Made by a program: the position numbers and the translations under genes. Positions 19,467 to 28,236 of a DNA stretch of 52,503 nt are shown here, piece after piece. The notes beneath the pieces were generated by a model, which worked only from the letters and a program-made list of their open reading frames with translations, did not search any database and was not told where the DNA came from. Source of the stretch: Gammaproteobacteria bacterium (lineage in GTDB: Bacteria > Pseudomonadota > Gammaproteobacteria > Steroidobacterales > Steroidobacteraceae); NCBI GenBank assembly GCA_003137095.1, contig PLET01000093.1, forward strand, positions 1 to 52,503, given 5' to 3'. How positions within the stretch are numbered: position 1 is the first letter of the stretch; the number at the start of each line of letters is the position of its first letter.

Positions 19467-20201
19467 ATGAACCCGTCCAGATCACCGGCCGACTCCGCCC
19501 CGCGTGAGGCGCGGGTGCTGCTGGTCGATGACGATCGCGAACTGTGCCAGATGCTCGGCGAATACCTGCTCGCCGAGCATTTCGAGGTTCACAGCGTGCA
19601 CGACGGCGGCCTCGCCATCGCGGAGCTGCGCACCGGCGACTACGAACTGCTGATCCTGGATGTCATGCTTCCAGGCTTGAGCGGCTTCGATGTGCTGCGC
19701 GAACTCGGCCCCGCCTGCGCCACGCCGATCCTGATGCTGACGGCGCGCGGCGACGACGTGGATCGGATCGTCGGCCTCGAGCTCGGCGCCGACGACTACC
19801 TGAGCAAACCGTTCAACCCTCGCGAGCTGGTGGCGCGCATTCGCGCGATCCTGCGCCGTGCCAGCAGCCGGCCGGGCCGCGGCACCGTACACGATGTGCT
19901 GGTCCATGGCGCCATCGTGCTCAACATGGGAACGCACCAGGTGCGGGTGGACGATGCATCCGTCGCGCTGACCGGCGCCGAGTTCCGGGTGCTGGAGCTG
20001 CTGTTGCGCTCGGCGGGACAGGTGATCGCGCGCGAGACGCTCACCGAACAGGCTCTCGGCCGAAAGCTGGTGCCCTATGATCGCAGCATCGACACCCACA
20101 TCAGCAATCTGCGCCGCAAGCTCAATCTGGAGGCCGGCAGAAATCCCGAGATCAAGAATCTGCGCGGCTCCGGCTACATGCTGACGCTCGCCGATGCATA
20201 G
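19467..20201 (+). CDS. OmpR-family response regulator, CpxR-like
   Basis: A 244-residue transcription factor. The receiver domain has LLVDDD (18-23), the phosphoacceptor Asp65 in LLILDVMLPG, Thr92 and Lys114 in YLSKPF. The C-terminal winged helix contains LTGAEFRVLELLL and DTHISNLRRKLN and ends in the typical NLRGSGYML. The VDDDREL and RDSI-like RSIDTHISNLR phrases resemble CpxR. The start could be ATG 19467 or ATG 19452; neither has a strong ribosome site. The stop overlaps the sensor kinase by eight bases. Confidence 0.9.
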   Translation: MNPSRSPADSAPREARVLLVDDDRELCQMLGEYLLAEHFEVHSVHDGGLAIAELRTGDYELLILDVMLPGLSGFDVLRELGPACATPILMLTARGDDVDRIVGLELGADDYLSKPFNPRELVARIRAILRRASSRPGRGTVHDVLVHGAIVLNMGTHQVRVDDASVALTGAEFRVLELLLRSAGQVIARETLTEQALGRKLVPYDRSIDTHISNLRRKLNLEAGRNPEIKNLRGSGYMLTLADA

Positions 20202-21573
20202 CCTGTTCCTGCGCATCTTCATGCTGTTCTGGATGGCGATGGCCTTGATCGTCGCCGCCAGCATCGCGGTCACCTATGCGGTTGCGGCGCGTGAATACGA
20301 ATCGCAGGAATCGCAGCGGCGACCGCCGGTGGCCATCCAGGCATCCGAGGTGCTGGCGAAGAACGGCATCGGCGCACTGCGGACCTGGCTCCAGGAGCGC
20401 AAGGATTCGTTCAAGGATCGTGAGTTTTTCATCGTCGGGCCGGACGGCGCAGACATCCTGGGCCGGCACCTCTCGTCCGGCGCCGAGCGACGCCTCGAGT
20501 CCGTGAATCGCGACGCGCTCGCCGCGCTCGAACCGCCGCCTTCCGGCCGGGCTCCGCCGCAGAACTTCCGGCCGTCGCGCGCCGCGCCGCAGATCGTTGC
20601 GCCCGACGGCTCGGCCTACACGGTGCTGTTCGTGCCGCATCGTCCCAGCATCTTCGGCGCTCTCAGTCTTCCCGGGATCACCCTCGCCATTCTCGCCATC
20701 GCCCTGGTGGTGAGCGCGCTCACGTGCTGGTGGCTGGCGCAGCACCTGAGCGCGCCGATACGGCGTATCCAGGCGGGCGCCCGTGCGCTCGCCTCCGAGA
20801 ACCTCGACGTGCGCGTCAGTGCAGGACTCGATGCCCGCAAGGACGAGGTGGCCGTGCTGGCACGCGACTTTGACGCCATGGCCGATCAATTGAGGTCCAC
20901 CCGCACCGCCAGAACCCAGCTGCTGCGCGACATCTCACACGAATTGCGCTCGCCGCTCGCCCGCATGCGCGTCGCGCTCGGCCTGGCGCGCCAACCGCAG
21001 GGCCCGGCGCGCCAGTTGGAGCGGCTGGAACTGGAGGTGGAACGTCTGGATGCGCTCATCGGCCGGGTGCTCAGGCTGGCGCGCCTGCACGACTCGGACA
21101 CCTTCACGCGTGAACCGCTCGACATCGACGAGGTGGTCGAGGCCGTCGTGCGCGACGCGAACTTCGAGGGCGCTGCGAAGAATTGCCGGGTCGAGCTCAC
21201 GGCCGTGGGGCGCGCCGTGGTGCAGGGAAACCGCGATTTTCTGGGCAGCGCCGTGGAAAACGTGTTGCGCAACGCGGTGCGCTACAGTCCTCACGACGCG
21301 GTGGTGAACGTCTCGGTTCGCGCGGCCGACGATGAGGTGCAGATTGCGGTGGGCGATCGCGGACCGGGAGTTCCGGCGGAGGAGCTGGAGCGAATTTTCG
21401 AGCCGTTTCACCGGGTCGCAGACTCGCGCGATCGGGCCAGCGGCGGGGAGGGCATCGGCCTCGCAATCACCTCCCAGGTCATGAAGGCGCACGGCGGCTC
21501 GGCGAGTGCCGTCAACCGGCCGGGAGGCGGACTGGAGGTCACGCTCGCGCTGCCGGCGCGCACTGCCGCCTGA
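20194..21573 (+). CDS. sensor histidine kinase, CpxA-like
   Basis: A 459-residue membrane kinase: TM1 about 6-29, a periplasmic sensor loop of about 130 residues rich in Pro and Arg, TM2 about 161-182, a HAMP domain, then HisKA with RDISHELRSPLARMR (His249). The HATPase domain has the N-box NVLRNAVRYS, G1 GDRGPGVP and G2 GGEGIGLAI. It is translationally coupled to the regulator gene. The pairing with a Spy/CpxP-like neighbour suggests it senses envelope protein damage or metal. Confidence 0.92.
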   Translation: MHSLFLRIFMLFWMAMALIVAASIAVTYAVAAREYESQESQRRPPVAIQASEVLAKNGIGALRTWLQERKDSFKDREFFIVGPDGADILGRHLSSGAERRLESVNRDALAALEPPPSGRAPPQNFRPSRAAPQIVAPDGSAYTVLFVPHRPSIFGALSLPGITLAILAIALVVSALTCWWLAQHLSAPIRRIQAGARALASENLDVRVSAGLDARKDEVAVLARDFDAMADQLRSTRTARTQLLRDISHELRSPLARMRVALGLARQPQGPARQLERLELEVERLDALIGRVLRLARLHDSDTFTREPLDIDEVVEAVVRDANFEGAAKNCRVELTAVGRAVVQGNRDFLGSAVENVLRNAVRYSPHDAVVNVSVRAADDEVQIAVGDRGPGVPAEELERIFEPFHRVADSRDRASGGEGIGLAITSQVMKAHGGSASAVNRPGGGLEVTLALPARTAA

Positions 21574-21632
21574 TCGCGCCGCGCGCGCATAGCGCATACA
21601 CTTGCGGTCCCTAGAAAATTCAGGAGACCGGT

Positions 21633-22907
21633 GTGAGCCTGTATACGGAGGCCTGCAAGTACATTCCCGGCGGCGTCAACTCGCCGGTGCGCGCGTTTCG
21701 CGGCGTCGGCGGCGAGCCCATATTTTTCCGCAAGGCAGCCGGCGCGTATGCTTATGCCGCCGACGGCCGCCGCTTCATCGACTACGTCGGATCCTGGGGT
21801 CCGATGATTCTCGGCCATGCGCACCCCCAGGTCATCGCCGACGTGCAGCGGGTGGCGGCCGACGGGCTGTCCTTCGGCGCGCCGACCGAACTGGAGACCG
21901 ATCTGGCACGGCGGGTGATCGAACTCGTGCCGTCGATCGAACTGGTGCGCTTCGTGAGCTCGGGCACCGAGGCGACCATGAGTGCGATCCGCCTGGCACG
22001 CGGCTTCACGGGACGCGACACCATCGTCAAATTCGAGGGCTGCTATCACGGCCACTCGGACTCGCTGCTGATCAAGGCGGGATCCGGCGCGCTGACCCTC
22101 GGCGTGCCCACCTCCCCCGGGGTCCCTCAGGCCCTTGCCGGACACACGGTCACTCTCGACTATAACGACGCGCAGCGCGTGCGCGAGGTGTTCGGACAGA
22201 TCGGCGGACAGATCGCCTGCGTCATCGTGGAGCCGGTGGCCGGAAACATGAACTGCGTGCCGCCGGCTGCGCAATTCCTGCAGACCCTGCGCACCGAATG
22301 CGACCGCACCGGGGCGCTGCTGATTTTCGACGAGGTCATGACCGGCTTTCGCGTGGCCCTCGGCGGCGCCCAGGAGCTCTACGGCGTGCGCCCCGACATC
22401 ACCACTCTCGGCAAGATCATCGGCGGCGGCATGCCGGTCGGGGCCTTTGGCGGACGGCGCGACATCATGCAACGGTTGGCACCGCTCGGGCCGGTGTATC
22501 AGGCCGGAACTCTCTCGGGAAATCCGGTGGCGATGGCGGCCGGTCTGGCGACGCTCGCCCTGTTGTCTGTCCCCGGCTTTCACCAGCGGCTGCAAGCGGT
22601 CACCGATGCGCTGGTGCGCGGCGTGGCCAAGGCTGCGGCGGACGGCGGCGTGGCGCTCGCCACGAATCACGTCTGCGGGATGTTCGGCCTGTTCTTCACG
22701 AGCGAGGCGCGGGTCGACAGCTACGCCAAGGTGATGGCCTGCGACACGGAGCGCTTCAAGCGCTTTTTCCACGGCATGATCGACGAAGGGGTGTATCTGG
22801 CGCCCTCCGCCTTCGAGGCGGGTTTCGTTTCCGCGGCGCATTCGCCGGCGGAGATCGCGGCCACCGTCGCGGCGGCGGGCCGCGTGTTCGCGTCATTGCA
22901 GCGCTGA
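21633..22907 (+). CDS. hemL: glutamate-1-semialdehyde 2,1-aminomutase HemL
   Basis: A PLP enzyme that makes 5-aminolevulinate from glutamate-1-semialdehyde in the C5 haem pathway. 424 residues. The PLP lysine is Lys261 in [18 protein letters not shown], with Asp233 in [10 protein letters not shown], and the N-terminal [12 protein letters not shown] and [15 protein letters not shown] are diagnostic. The start is GTG at 21633, with AGGAG six bases upstream (21622-21626). The CPBP gene begins at the very next base after its stop codon. Confidence 0.96.
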   Translation: MSLYTEACKYIPGGVNSPVRAFRGVGGEPIFFRKAAGAYAYAADGRRFIDYVGSWGPMILGHAHPQVIADVQRVAADGLSFGAPTELETDLARRVIELVPSIELVRFVSSGTEATMSAIRLARGFTGRDTIVKFEGCYHGHSDSLLIKAGSGALTLGVPTSPGVPQALAGHTVTLDYNDAQRVREVFGQIGGQIACVIVEPVAGNMNCVPPAAQFLQTLRTECDRTGALLIFDEVMTGFRVALGGAQELYGVRPDITTLGKIIGGGMPVGAFGGRRDIMQRLAPLGPVYQAGTLSGNPVAMAAGLATLALLSVPGFHQRLQAVTDALVRGVAKAAADGGVALATNHVCGMFGLFFTSEARVDSYAKVMACDTERFKRFFHGMIDEGVYLAPSAFEAGFVSAAHSPAEIAATVAAAGRVFASLQR

Positions 22908-23807
22908 ATGCGCGCATTCGGGTTGTTTCTCGGCATCCTGCTGTTCGCACTGCTGCTGGGTGCCGCCGTGGCGTATCCGGCATTCCGGCTCGCGTCCCAT
23001 ATCGGCCCGTGGCCCTTCCACCGGGTCGCCGGCCGCGTCGCGATGCTGATCCTCGCCACGGAGCTGATCTGGTATTGCCGGCACTTGAATCTTGAAAACC
23101 GCGCCGATTTCGGCTACGGGCTGCCCTGGCGGCGATTCCTCGGCCTATGTCTGATTTGGGGCGCAATAGGCATGGCCACGGGGGCGTCCGGCGCCGCGTT
23201 CCTGTTGGGCGGGGGCCTGCGGGTCGCGGTGGCGGGCTTCTCCCCCGGCGTCGCGACGTTCGCACGGCTGCTGGCGGTGGGTCTGGGCTCCGGCATCGCC
23301 GTTGCACTCGTCGAGGAGACAGTGATGCGCGGTGCCCTGCAGACGGCGGTGCAGCGCGAATCCGGCCCCTGGGCGGCAGTGGCGCTCATCACGCCGCTGT
23401 TCGCCGCCCTGCATTTCTTCGCCAAGGCCACCATTGCGCCGCAGGAACTCGGCCCGGGCAGCGGCTTCGAACTGCTGGTGCGCTCCTTCGCACCGCTGGC
23501 GCATCCGGCGGCGGTGCTCGATTCGTTCCTCGCCTGGCTGGCGGTGGGATTGATTCTCAGCCTGACGCGCGTGCTCACGGGCAACATCGCGGTCGCAATC
23601 GGCTTGCACGGCGGCTGGGTGGTGGTGCTGCGGATGCTGCAGGTGGGCACGGTGCGCGGTCCGACGCCCTCGGTCTGGGTCGGGCGCTTCGACGGATTGC
23701 TGGGCTATTGGCTGCTTCCCTGGGCGGCGGCCATCGGGCTCGCGCTGTGGTTCACCCGCCGAGCGTGGGTGCCCTATGCGCGCGCGCCGAGCAGGTCGAG
23801 CCTCTGA
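22908..23807 (+). CDS. CPBP family intramembrane glutamic protease
   Basis: A 299-residue polytopic membrane protein (about seven to eight hydrophobic segments). It has the CPBP/ABI motifs: EETVMRG (the EExxxR pair), ALHFF, and a third motif around GLHGGW. Such proteins are related to Rce1-type proteases; most bacterial members have no known substrate. The ATG abuts the hemL TGA, so they are probably cotranscribed. The 3' end overlaps the convergent LON-domain gene by 34 bases. Confidence 0.85.
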   Translation: MRAFGLFLGILLFALLLGAAVAYPAFRLASHIGPWPFHRVAGRVAMLILATELIWYCRHLNLENRADFGYGLPWRRFLGLCLIWGAIGMATGASGAAFLLGGGLRVAVAGFSPGVATFARLLAVGLGSGIAVALVEETVMRGALQTAVQRESGPWAAVALITPLFAALHFFAKATIAPQELGPGSGFELLVRSFAPLAHPAAVLDSFLAWLAVGLILSLTRVLTGNIAVAIGLHGGWVVVLRMLQVGTVRGPTPSVWVGRFDGLLGYWLLPWAAAIGLALWFTRRAWVPYARAPSRSSL

Positions 23808-24349
23808 ATCGGATCGTCGAGTTCGAGGCAGAGCTGCTTGTCCGCGAGCGGGATCGGCAAGATCTCGGCGATGCGGTGCCCCACCCAGACGGCGTCGTCG
23901 AGGCGCATCGGCATGCGGCTGTACGCCTCGCCGAGCTGCGGCAGCACGGTGCGCAGGAGCTGCGCCAGGTGCGCGTGGCGCTCGGGCACGCCGAGCGCGG
24001 GTTCGGCCGCGAGCCACTCGACGGTGCCGATATTGAGCCCGTCCGCCTGCCGCCGCCGGCTTACGATGCGAAAGCGCCGCCCGCCCAGGCACGACAGGCC
24101 GAGCAGGCCGTCCGGCAGCTGGTGAAAATCCACGATCGTCGCGAGCGTGCCGACTTCGAAGGTCTGCGCCGGTCCGACTTCATGCCCGTCGCGGATCAGC
24201 ACCACACCGAAGCCGCGGTCGCCGCGCATGCAGCTGCGCACCATGTCGACGTAACGCGTCTCGAAGATCCGCAGCGGCAGCGAGCCGTCCGGAAACAGCA
24301 CCATGTTGAGCGGAAACAGCGGTATCTCGGCGGGCGCCATGCCGGTCAT
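23774..24349 (-). CDS. LON peptidase substrate-binding domain protein
   Basis: A 191-residue stand-alone LON N-terminal-like domain (YcaL/PA-type 'peptidase S16 lon domain'). It starts MTGMAPAEIPLFPLNMVLFP with the typical LPLRIFETRYVDMV and FGVVLIRDG-EVG phrases. There is no ATPase or protease domain. The ATG at 24349 overlaps the mpl stop (ATGA), so it is translated from the mpl transcript; ATG 24340 is also possible. Its function is unknown; the family is a substrate-recognition fold. Confidence 0.85.
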   Translation of the reverse strand: MTGMAPAEIPLFPLNMVLFPDGSLPLRIFETRYVDMVRSCMRGDRGFGVVLIRDGHEVGPAQTFEVGTLATIVDFHQLPDGLLGLSCLGGRRFRIVSRRRQADGLNIGTVEWLAAEPALGVPERHAHLAQLLRTVLPQLGEAYSRMPMRLDDAVWVGHRIAEILPIPLADKQLCLELDDPIQRLDLLGARA

Positions 24350-25731
24350 CGCGGCAGCTCCCGCGCGGCGCGCTCGCGCAAATCGGCGAGCAGCCGCTCG
24401 TGCAGTCCGCCGAAGCCGCCGTTGCTCATCACCAGCACATGATCGCCCGCCGCGGCATCCTCGGCGATCCCGCGAGCAAGCGCCTCGACCCCGTCCGCGT
24501 AACGTGCGTCGCGCAGTTGCGCGACCGCGGCGGGCAGGTCCCACCCGAGGTCGGGTGGCTGCAGGAACCACACCCGGTCGGCCGGCGCGAGTGCGGCCGC
24601 CAGCTTGTCGCGATGCACGCCGAGGCGCATGGTGTTCGAGCGCGGCTCGAGCACGGCGACGATGCGTGCGACGCCGACCGCGGCGCGCAGAGCGCCCAAG
24701 GTCGCGGCAATCGCCGTCGGATGATGCGCAAAATCGTCGTACACGGTGACGCCGCCGACCACGCCGCGGGTCTCCATGCGCCGCCGGACCCCGCGGAAGG
24801 CATTGAGGGCCAGAACACAGCGTTCCGGCGTGACGCCGGCCCGGCCCGCGGCGGCGGCGGCGGCCAGCGCATTCATCACGTTGTGTGCGCCCTGCAGGGC
24901 CCAGTCGATCCGGCCGACCACCTGGCCACGCAGCAGCACATCGAAGCGGCGCGCCGCCGAGCCCTCCTCGATGTGCGCGCCCCAGTCCGCGCCGCCGTCC
25001 GCTAGACCGAAGGTCTCGCGCGGGGTCCAGCATCCGGCGCCGAGCGTGGTCGCGAGTTCGGCATCGTCCGCGTTGACGACGACGCGGCCGGAGGCGGGCA
25101 CGGTTCGCAGCAGCTGGTTGAACTGGTTGCGTATCGCGGCGACATCCGGATAGATGTCGGCATGATCGTATTCCAGATTGTTCAGCACCGCGGTGCGCGG
25201 ACGGTAATGCACGAATTTCGCCCGCTTGTCGAAAAACGCCGTGTCGTATTCGTCCGCCTCGATGACAAAGAACGGCTGCGCGCCCAGCCGCGCCGTGGCA
25301 TCGAAGTTTCCGGGAACGCCGCCGATGAGGAAGCCCGGGGAGAGTCCCGCGTGTTCCAGGATCCATGCCAGCATGCTGCTGGTCGTGGTCTTGCCGTGGG
25401 TGCCCGCCACCGCGAGCACGTGCCGGTTGGCGAGGACCTGCTCGGCCAGCCACTGCGGGCCCGAGATGTAGGGCATGCCGCGATCCAGCATCGCCTCGAT
25501 CACCTGCGCGCCGCGGCTCAGGGCATTGCCGACGATGACCACGTCGGGCCGCATGTCGAGCTGCCCGGCCGCATAGCCCTGGATGAGATCGATGCCGAGC
25601 GCTTCGAGCTGCGCGCTCATGGGCGGATAGACATTGCGGTCCGAGCCGGTCACGCGATGTCCGGCGGCCTTGGCGATGGCGGCGATGCCGCCCATGAACG
25701 TGCCGCAGATCCCGAGGATGTGCACGTGCAT
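24346..25731 (-). CDS. mpl: UDP-N-acetylmuramate:L-alanyl-gamma-D-glutamyl-meso-diaminopimelate ligase Mpl
   Basis: Reattaches recycled murein tripeptide to UDP-MurNAc, a peptidoglycan recycling ligase. 461 residues with the Mur ligase layout. The N-terminal domain begins MHVHILGICGTFMGG (Mpl-type rather than MurC). The P-loop is AVAGTHGKTTT, followed by EADEYDTAFFDKR, NNLEYDHADIYPD and the C-terminal YDDFAHHPTAI. The start ATG at 25731 lies 2 bp after the stop of the upstream membrane-protein gene. Confidence 0.94.
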   Translation of the reverse strand: MHVHILGICGTFMGGIAAIAKAAGHRVTGSDRNVYPPMSAQLEALGIDLIQGYAAGQLDMRPDVVIVGNALSRGAQVIEAMLDRGMPYISGPQWLAEQVLANRHVLAVAGTHGKTTTSSMLAWILEHAGLSPGFLIGGVPGNFDATARLGAQPFFVIEADEYDTAFFDKRAKFVHYRPRTAVLNNLEYDHADIYPDVAAIRNQFNQLLRTVPASGRVVVNADDAELATTLGAGCWTPRETFGLADGGADWGAHIEEGSAARRFDVLLRGQVVGRIDWALQGAHNVMNALAAAAAAGRAGVTPERCVLALNAFRGVRRRMETRGVVGGVTVYDDFAHHPTAIAATLGALRAAVGVARIVAVLEPRSNTMRLGVHRDKLAAALAPADRVWFLQPPDLGWDLPAAVAQLRDARYADGVEALARGIAEDAAAGDHVLVMSNGGFGGLHERLLADLRERAARELPR

Positions 25732-25733
25732 CG

Positions 25734-26249
25734 TCAGTTGTCCGGAAGCAATTGTTGCTCCAGCAATATGGACAGCAGCAGATACCCCAGGGCCACGGCC
25801 GCGCCCAGTGCGAGTCCCGAGTCGAGCGCCGAGCGCCAGATGTTGGCACAGGCGAGCAGATACCAGATCAGGCCGACGAACAGCAGCAGCCCCAGGGGAA
25901 TCGCGACGGGGCTCTTTTCTCCGAGCACGTCGAGCAGCGAGCCCAGCGGATAGAGCACGAGCTGCGCCATGGCCGCGACCCCGAGCAGCGCACTGCCGGT
26001 CTGCAGGAATCGCTGGCGGTGGCGCGCGATGCTGAGCACCGTCCAGGTCCATGCCAGCGGCAGACCCACGGAGAGGAGCACCCGCACGGCAATGCGGTCG
26101 CTCGGCCCCGGCGGCAGCAGCGCGCCGGCGACCTCGAGCACGGCCACGACAGCGGCCACGAGCACCAGCAGGAACACCGACGCGGGCAATTGCGCCGGTG
26201 TCCTACGCCAGAGCGCGATGTCCCAGAATGCTTTTGCGAGTCGCAGCAT
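25734..26249 (-). CDS. uncharacterised integral membrane protein
   Basis: A 171-residue hydrophobic protein with four or five predicted membrane segments (about 22-45, 52-72, 83-108, 115-132, 142-163). The short cytoplasmic N-terminus is LAKAFWDIALWRRTPAQLPAS. I do not recognise the family. The gene is two base pairs from mpl and would be the first of a three-gene operon with mpl and the LON-domain gene. That suggests, but does not show, a role near peptidoglycan recycling or transport. It is divergent from rnd. Confidence 0.75.
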   Translation of the reverse strand: MLRLAKAFWDIALWRRTPAQLPASVFLLVLVAAVVAVLEVAGALLPPGPSDRIAVRVLLSVGLPLAWTWTVLSIARHRQRFLQTGSALLGVAAMAQLVLYPLGSLLDVLGEKSPVAIPLGLLLFVGLIWYLLACANIWRSALDSGLALGAAVALGYLLLSILLEQQLLPDN

Positions 26250-26262
26250 CGGTCGATTCGGT

Positions 26263-26268
26263 CATAAT
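26263..26268 (+). promoter_or_regulatory. possible -10 element for rnd
   Basis: CATAAT matches five of six -10 consensus bases and sits 34 bp before the rnd start codon. The best -35-like word, TTGCGA at 26234-26239, is too far away (23 bp), so the promoter is only a suggestion. Confidence 0.25.
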
Positions 26269-26301
26269 CACCGGGCCTTAGTGTACACGCGGATCAAAGC
26301 A

Positions 26302-27396
26302 ATGCCCGATGCGAATTGGATAGACACGGATGATGGACTGCAAGCCCTGGGTCTGGAGCTTCGGGCCCAGCCCTGGATCGGCGTCGACACGGAATTCCTC
26401 AGGGAGCGGACGTTCTTTCCAAAGCTGTGCCTGCTGCAGCTGTCCGCGGGCGGACGCATCTGGTGCATCGACACGCTGCGCAGCGGCGGACTCGAGGCAT
26501 TGGTGCCGGCGTTGACCGCACCGTCCACGCGCAAGGTGATCCACGCGGCACGCCAGGATCTGGAGACGATTTATCTTGCCGCAAGGCGCATCATTTCGCC
26601 GCTGTTCGACACGCAGATCGCCGCCGCATGCGTCGGCCTCAAGCCGCAGGTCGGCTACGCCGAGCTGGTGCGAATGCTGCTGGATGTGAATCTGCCCAAG
26701 GGGCAGACCCGCACCGACTGGTCCAAGCGGCCGCTCAGTGCGGCGCAGCTGGATTACGCCGCCGACGACGTCGCCTATCTCGGGGAGATCGCGAACCGGC
26801 TGGACGCCGAGCTGCGCAGACTCGGGCGCGAGCACTGGGTGATCGAGGACTGCGCGGCGCTCGAGGACCCGCGGCTGTACGAGCCCGATCCCGCTCAGGC
26901 GTGGGAGCGGCTGCGGGGCTTGGCGCAGCTCGCGCCGCGGCCGCGTGCGCTCGCCAAGGCCATCGCCGTGTGGCGCGAAAAATGCGCGCGCGCGCGCAAT
27001 CTGCCGCGCTCGTGGATCATTCCGGATTCGGCCATATTCGAGATCGCGCAGGCCAATCCGGCGACGCCCGCGGCGCTGCGCGGGATTTGCGCGCCGGCGA
27101 CCCTCGACGACACGGCGGCCGCCGCTCTGGTCGGGATTCTCGCCGCGCAATCGCGCAGCGAGGTCACGGACAGCGAACCGGGTCAGGAATCGCGCCCCAC
27201 GCCGGAACAAAAGGCGGCGGCCGAACGGCTGGCCGCCATCGTCGATGCGCGGGCGGCCGACCTCGGCATCAGCGCCGAGGTGCTGGCGCCGCGCGGCGAA
27301 TTGAAGGCGCTCGCCATGGGCCGGCGCGACACGCACGCGCTCAAAGGCTGGCGGCGCGCGGAGATCGGCGAGCGGCTGCTCGCGGCGCTGAGCTAG
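26302..27396 (+). CDS. rnd: ribonuclease D
   Basis: A 3'-to-5' exoribonuclease that trims tRNA and other small RNA 3' ends. 364 residues. The DEDDy catalytic set is complete: Asp29 and Glu31 in IGVDTEFLRE, Asp86 in HAARQDLE, Tyr151 and Asp155 in LDYAADDVAYL. The segment PKGQTRTDWSKRPLSAAQ is typical. A C-terminal HRDC domain region follows (about 205-290). The ATG at 26302 is chosen because the longer frame upstream runs into the divergent gene. Confidence 0.93.
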   Translation: MPDANWIDTDDGLQALGLELRAQPWIGVDTEFLRERTFFPKLCLLQLSAGGRIWCIDTLRSGGLEALVPALTAPSTRKVIHAARQDLETIYLAARRIISPLFDTQIAAACVGLKPQVGYAELVRMLLDVNLPKGQTRTDWSKRPLSAAQLDYAADDVAYLGEIANRLDAELRRLGREHWVIEDCAALEDPRLYEPDPAQAWERLRGLAQLAPRPRALAKAIAVWREKCARARNLPRSWIIPDSAIFEIAQANPATPAALRGICAPATLDDTAAAALVGILAAQSRSEVTDSEPGQESRPTPEQKAAAERLAAIVDARAADLGISAEVLAPRGELKALAMGRRDTHALKGWRRAEIGERLLAALS

Positions 27397-27402
27397 CAGT
27401 GC

Positions 27403-27429
27403 GGGCGGTGGGATCGTTTCCAGCCGCCC
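27403..27429. terminator. possible bidirectional hairpin between rnd and adk
   Basis: GGGCGG at 27403-27408 pairs with CCGCCC at 27424-27429. An inner GGGA/TTCC pairing lengthens the stem. It lies in the 39-bp gap between two converging genes, where a terminator is expected, but no T-run follows on either strand. Confidence 0.3.
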
Positions 27430-27435
27430 ACGCTC

Positions 27436-28086
27436 CTAAACGCCGACGGCGCGCCGCAGCGCCTCGAAAACGGTCTGCGTTTCGGCGTCTGCGTCCACGA
27501 TCTTCAGCAAACCGAGCGACCGGTAGTATTCAATCAGCGGCTTGGTCTGTGCCTCGTAGACCTCGAGGCGCTTGCCGATGACCTCCTCGCGATCGTCGGG
27601 CCGCTGCAGCAGACGCGGCATGTCGTTGCATTGCGCGCAATGCGGCGGCGTGCCCGGCGGCGAGGTGAACACGTTGAATACGCGTCCGCAGTCCTGACAG
27701 ATCCGGCGCCCCGTCAGACGCTTGAACAGCACGTCGACGTCGATGTCCATGAGCACCACCGCGTCGAGCGGCGTTCGCAGTTCGCCGAGCAGCGCGTTTA
27801 ACGCCCCCGCCTGCGCGATGTTGCGGGGAAAGCCGTCCAGGATGAACCCCTTGGCGGCATCCGGCAGGCTCAGCCGTTCGCGGATCATGCCGAGCACGAT
27901 GGCGTCGTCCACCAGCTTGCCGGAATCCATGACCGCTTTGGCGCGTTTGCCGAGGTCGGTGCCCTTGGCGACCGCCTCACGCAGCAGATCGCCGGTGGAA
28001 ATCTGCGGGATGCCGAAGGCCTGCACCAGCAATTGTGATTGCGTGCCCTTGCCCGAGCCCGGCGCACCCAATAGGACTATTCGCAT
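27436..28086 (-). CDS. adk: adenylate kinase, zinc-LID type
   Basis: Catalyses ATP + AMP to 2 ADP. 216 residues. The P-loop is GAPGSGKGTQ (7-16), with ISTGDLLR and FILDGFPRN. The LID domain carries four cysteines, Cys130, Cys133, Cys150 and Cys153, in a C-x2-C-x16-C-x2-C arrangement that binds zinc in Bacillus-type enzymes; E. coli has His-Ser-Asp-Thr there. It is next to the PPi-dependent phosphofructokinase gene, transcribed away from it. Confidence 0.95.
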   Translation of the reverse strand: MRIVLLGAPGSGKGTQSQLLVQAFGIPQISTGDLLREAVAKGTDLGKRAKAVMDSGKLVDDAIVLGMIRERLSLPDAAKGFILDGFPRNIAQAGALNALLGELRTPLDAVVLMDIDVDVLFKRLTGRRICQDCGRVFNVFTSPPGTPPHCAQCNDMPRLLQRPDDREEVIGKRLEVYEAQTKPLIEYYRSLGLLKIVDADAETQTVFEALRRAVGV

Positions 28087-28099
28087 GATTCTGCTTTGT

Positions 28100-28126
28100 A
28101 ATTTATGAGCACGGGTTCGCCGTCAA
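28100..28126 (-). promoter_or_regulatory. candidate sigma-70 promoter for adk
   Basis: Read on the minus strand, TTGACG (28126-28121) is followed after 15 bp by TAAATT (28105-28100), 14 bp before the adk start codon. Shifting the -35 to TTTGAC gives a 16-bp spacer. The match is moderate. Confidence 0.35.
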
Positions 28127-28236
28127 AAGCGCGCTACCGTACCCTTCGCCCGCCGCACTCGTCAAACCGGCTTAATACCTCGTCGGCCCCGCCCTGATCG
28201 GCTATCCTGCGCGTCTCGTCCAGCGTGGGAACCCCC

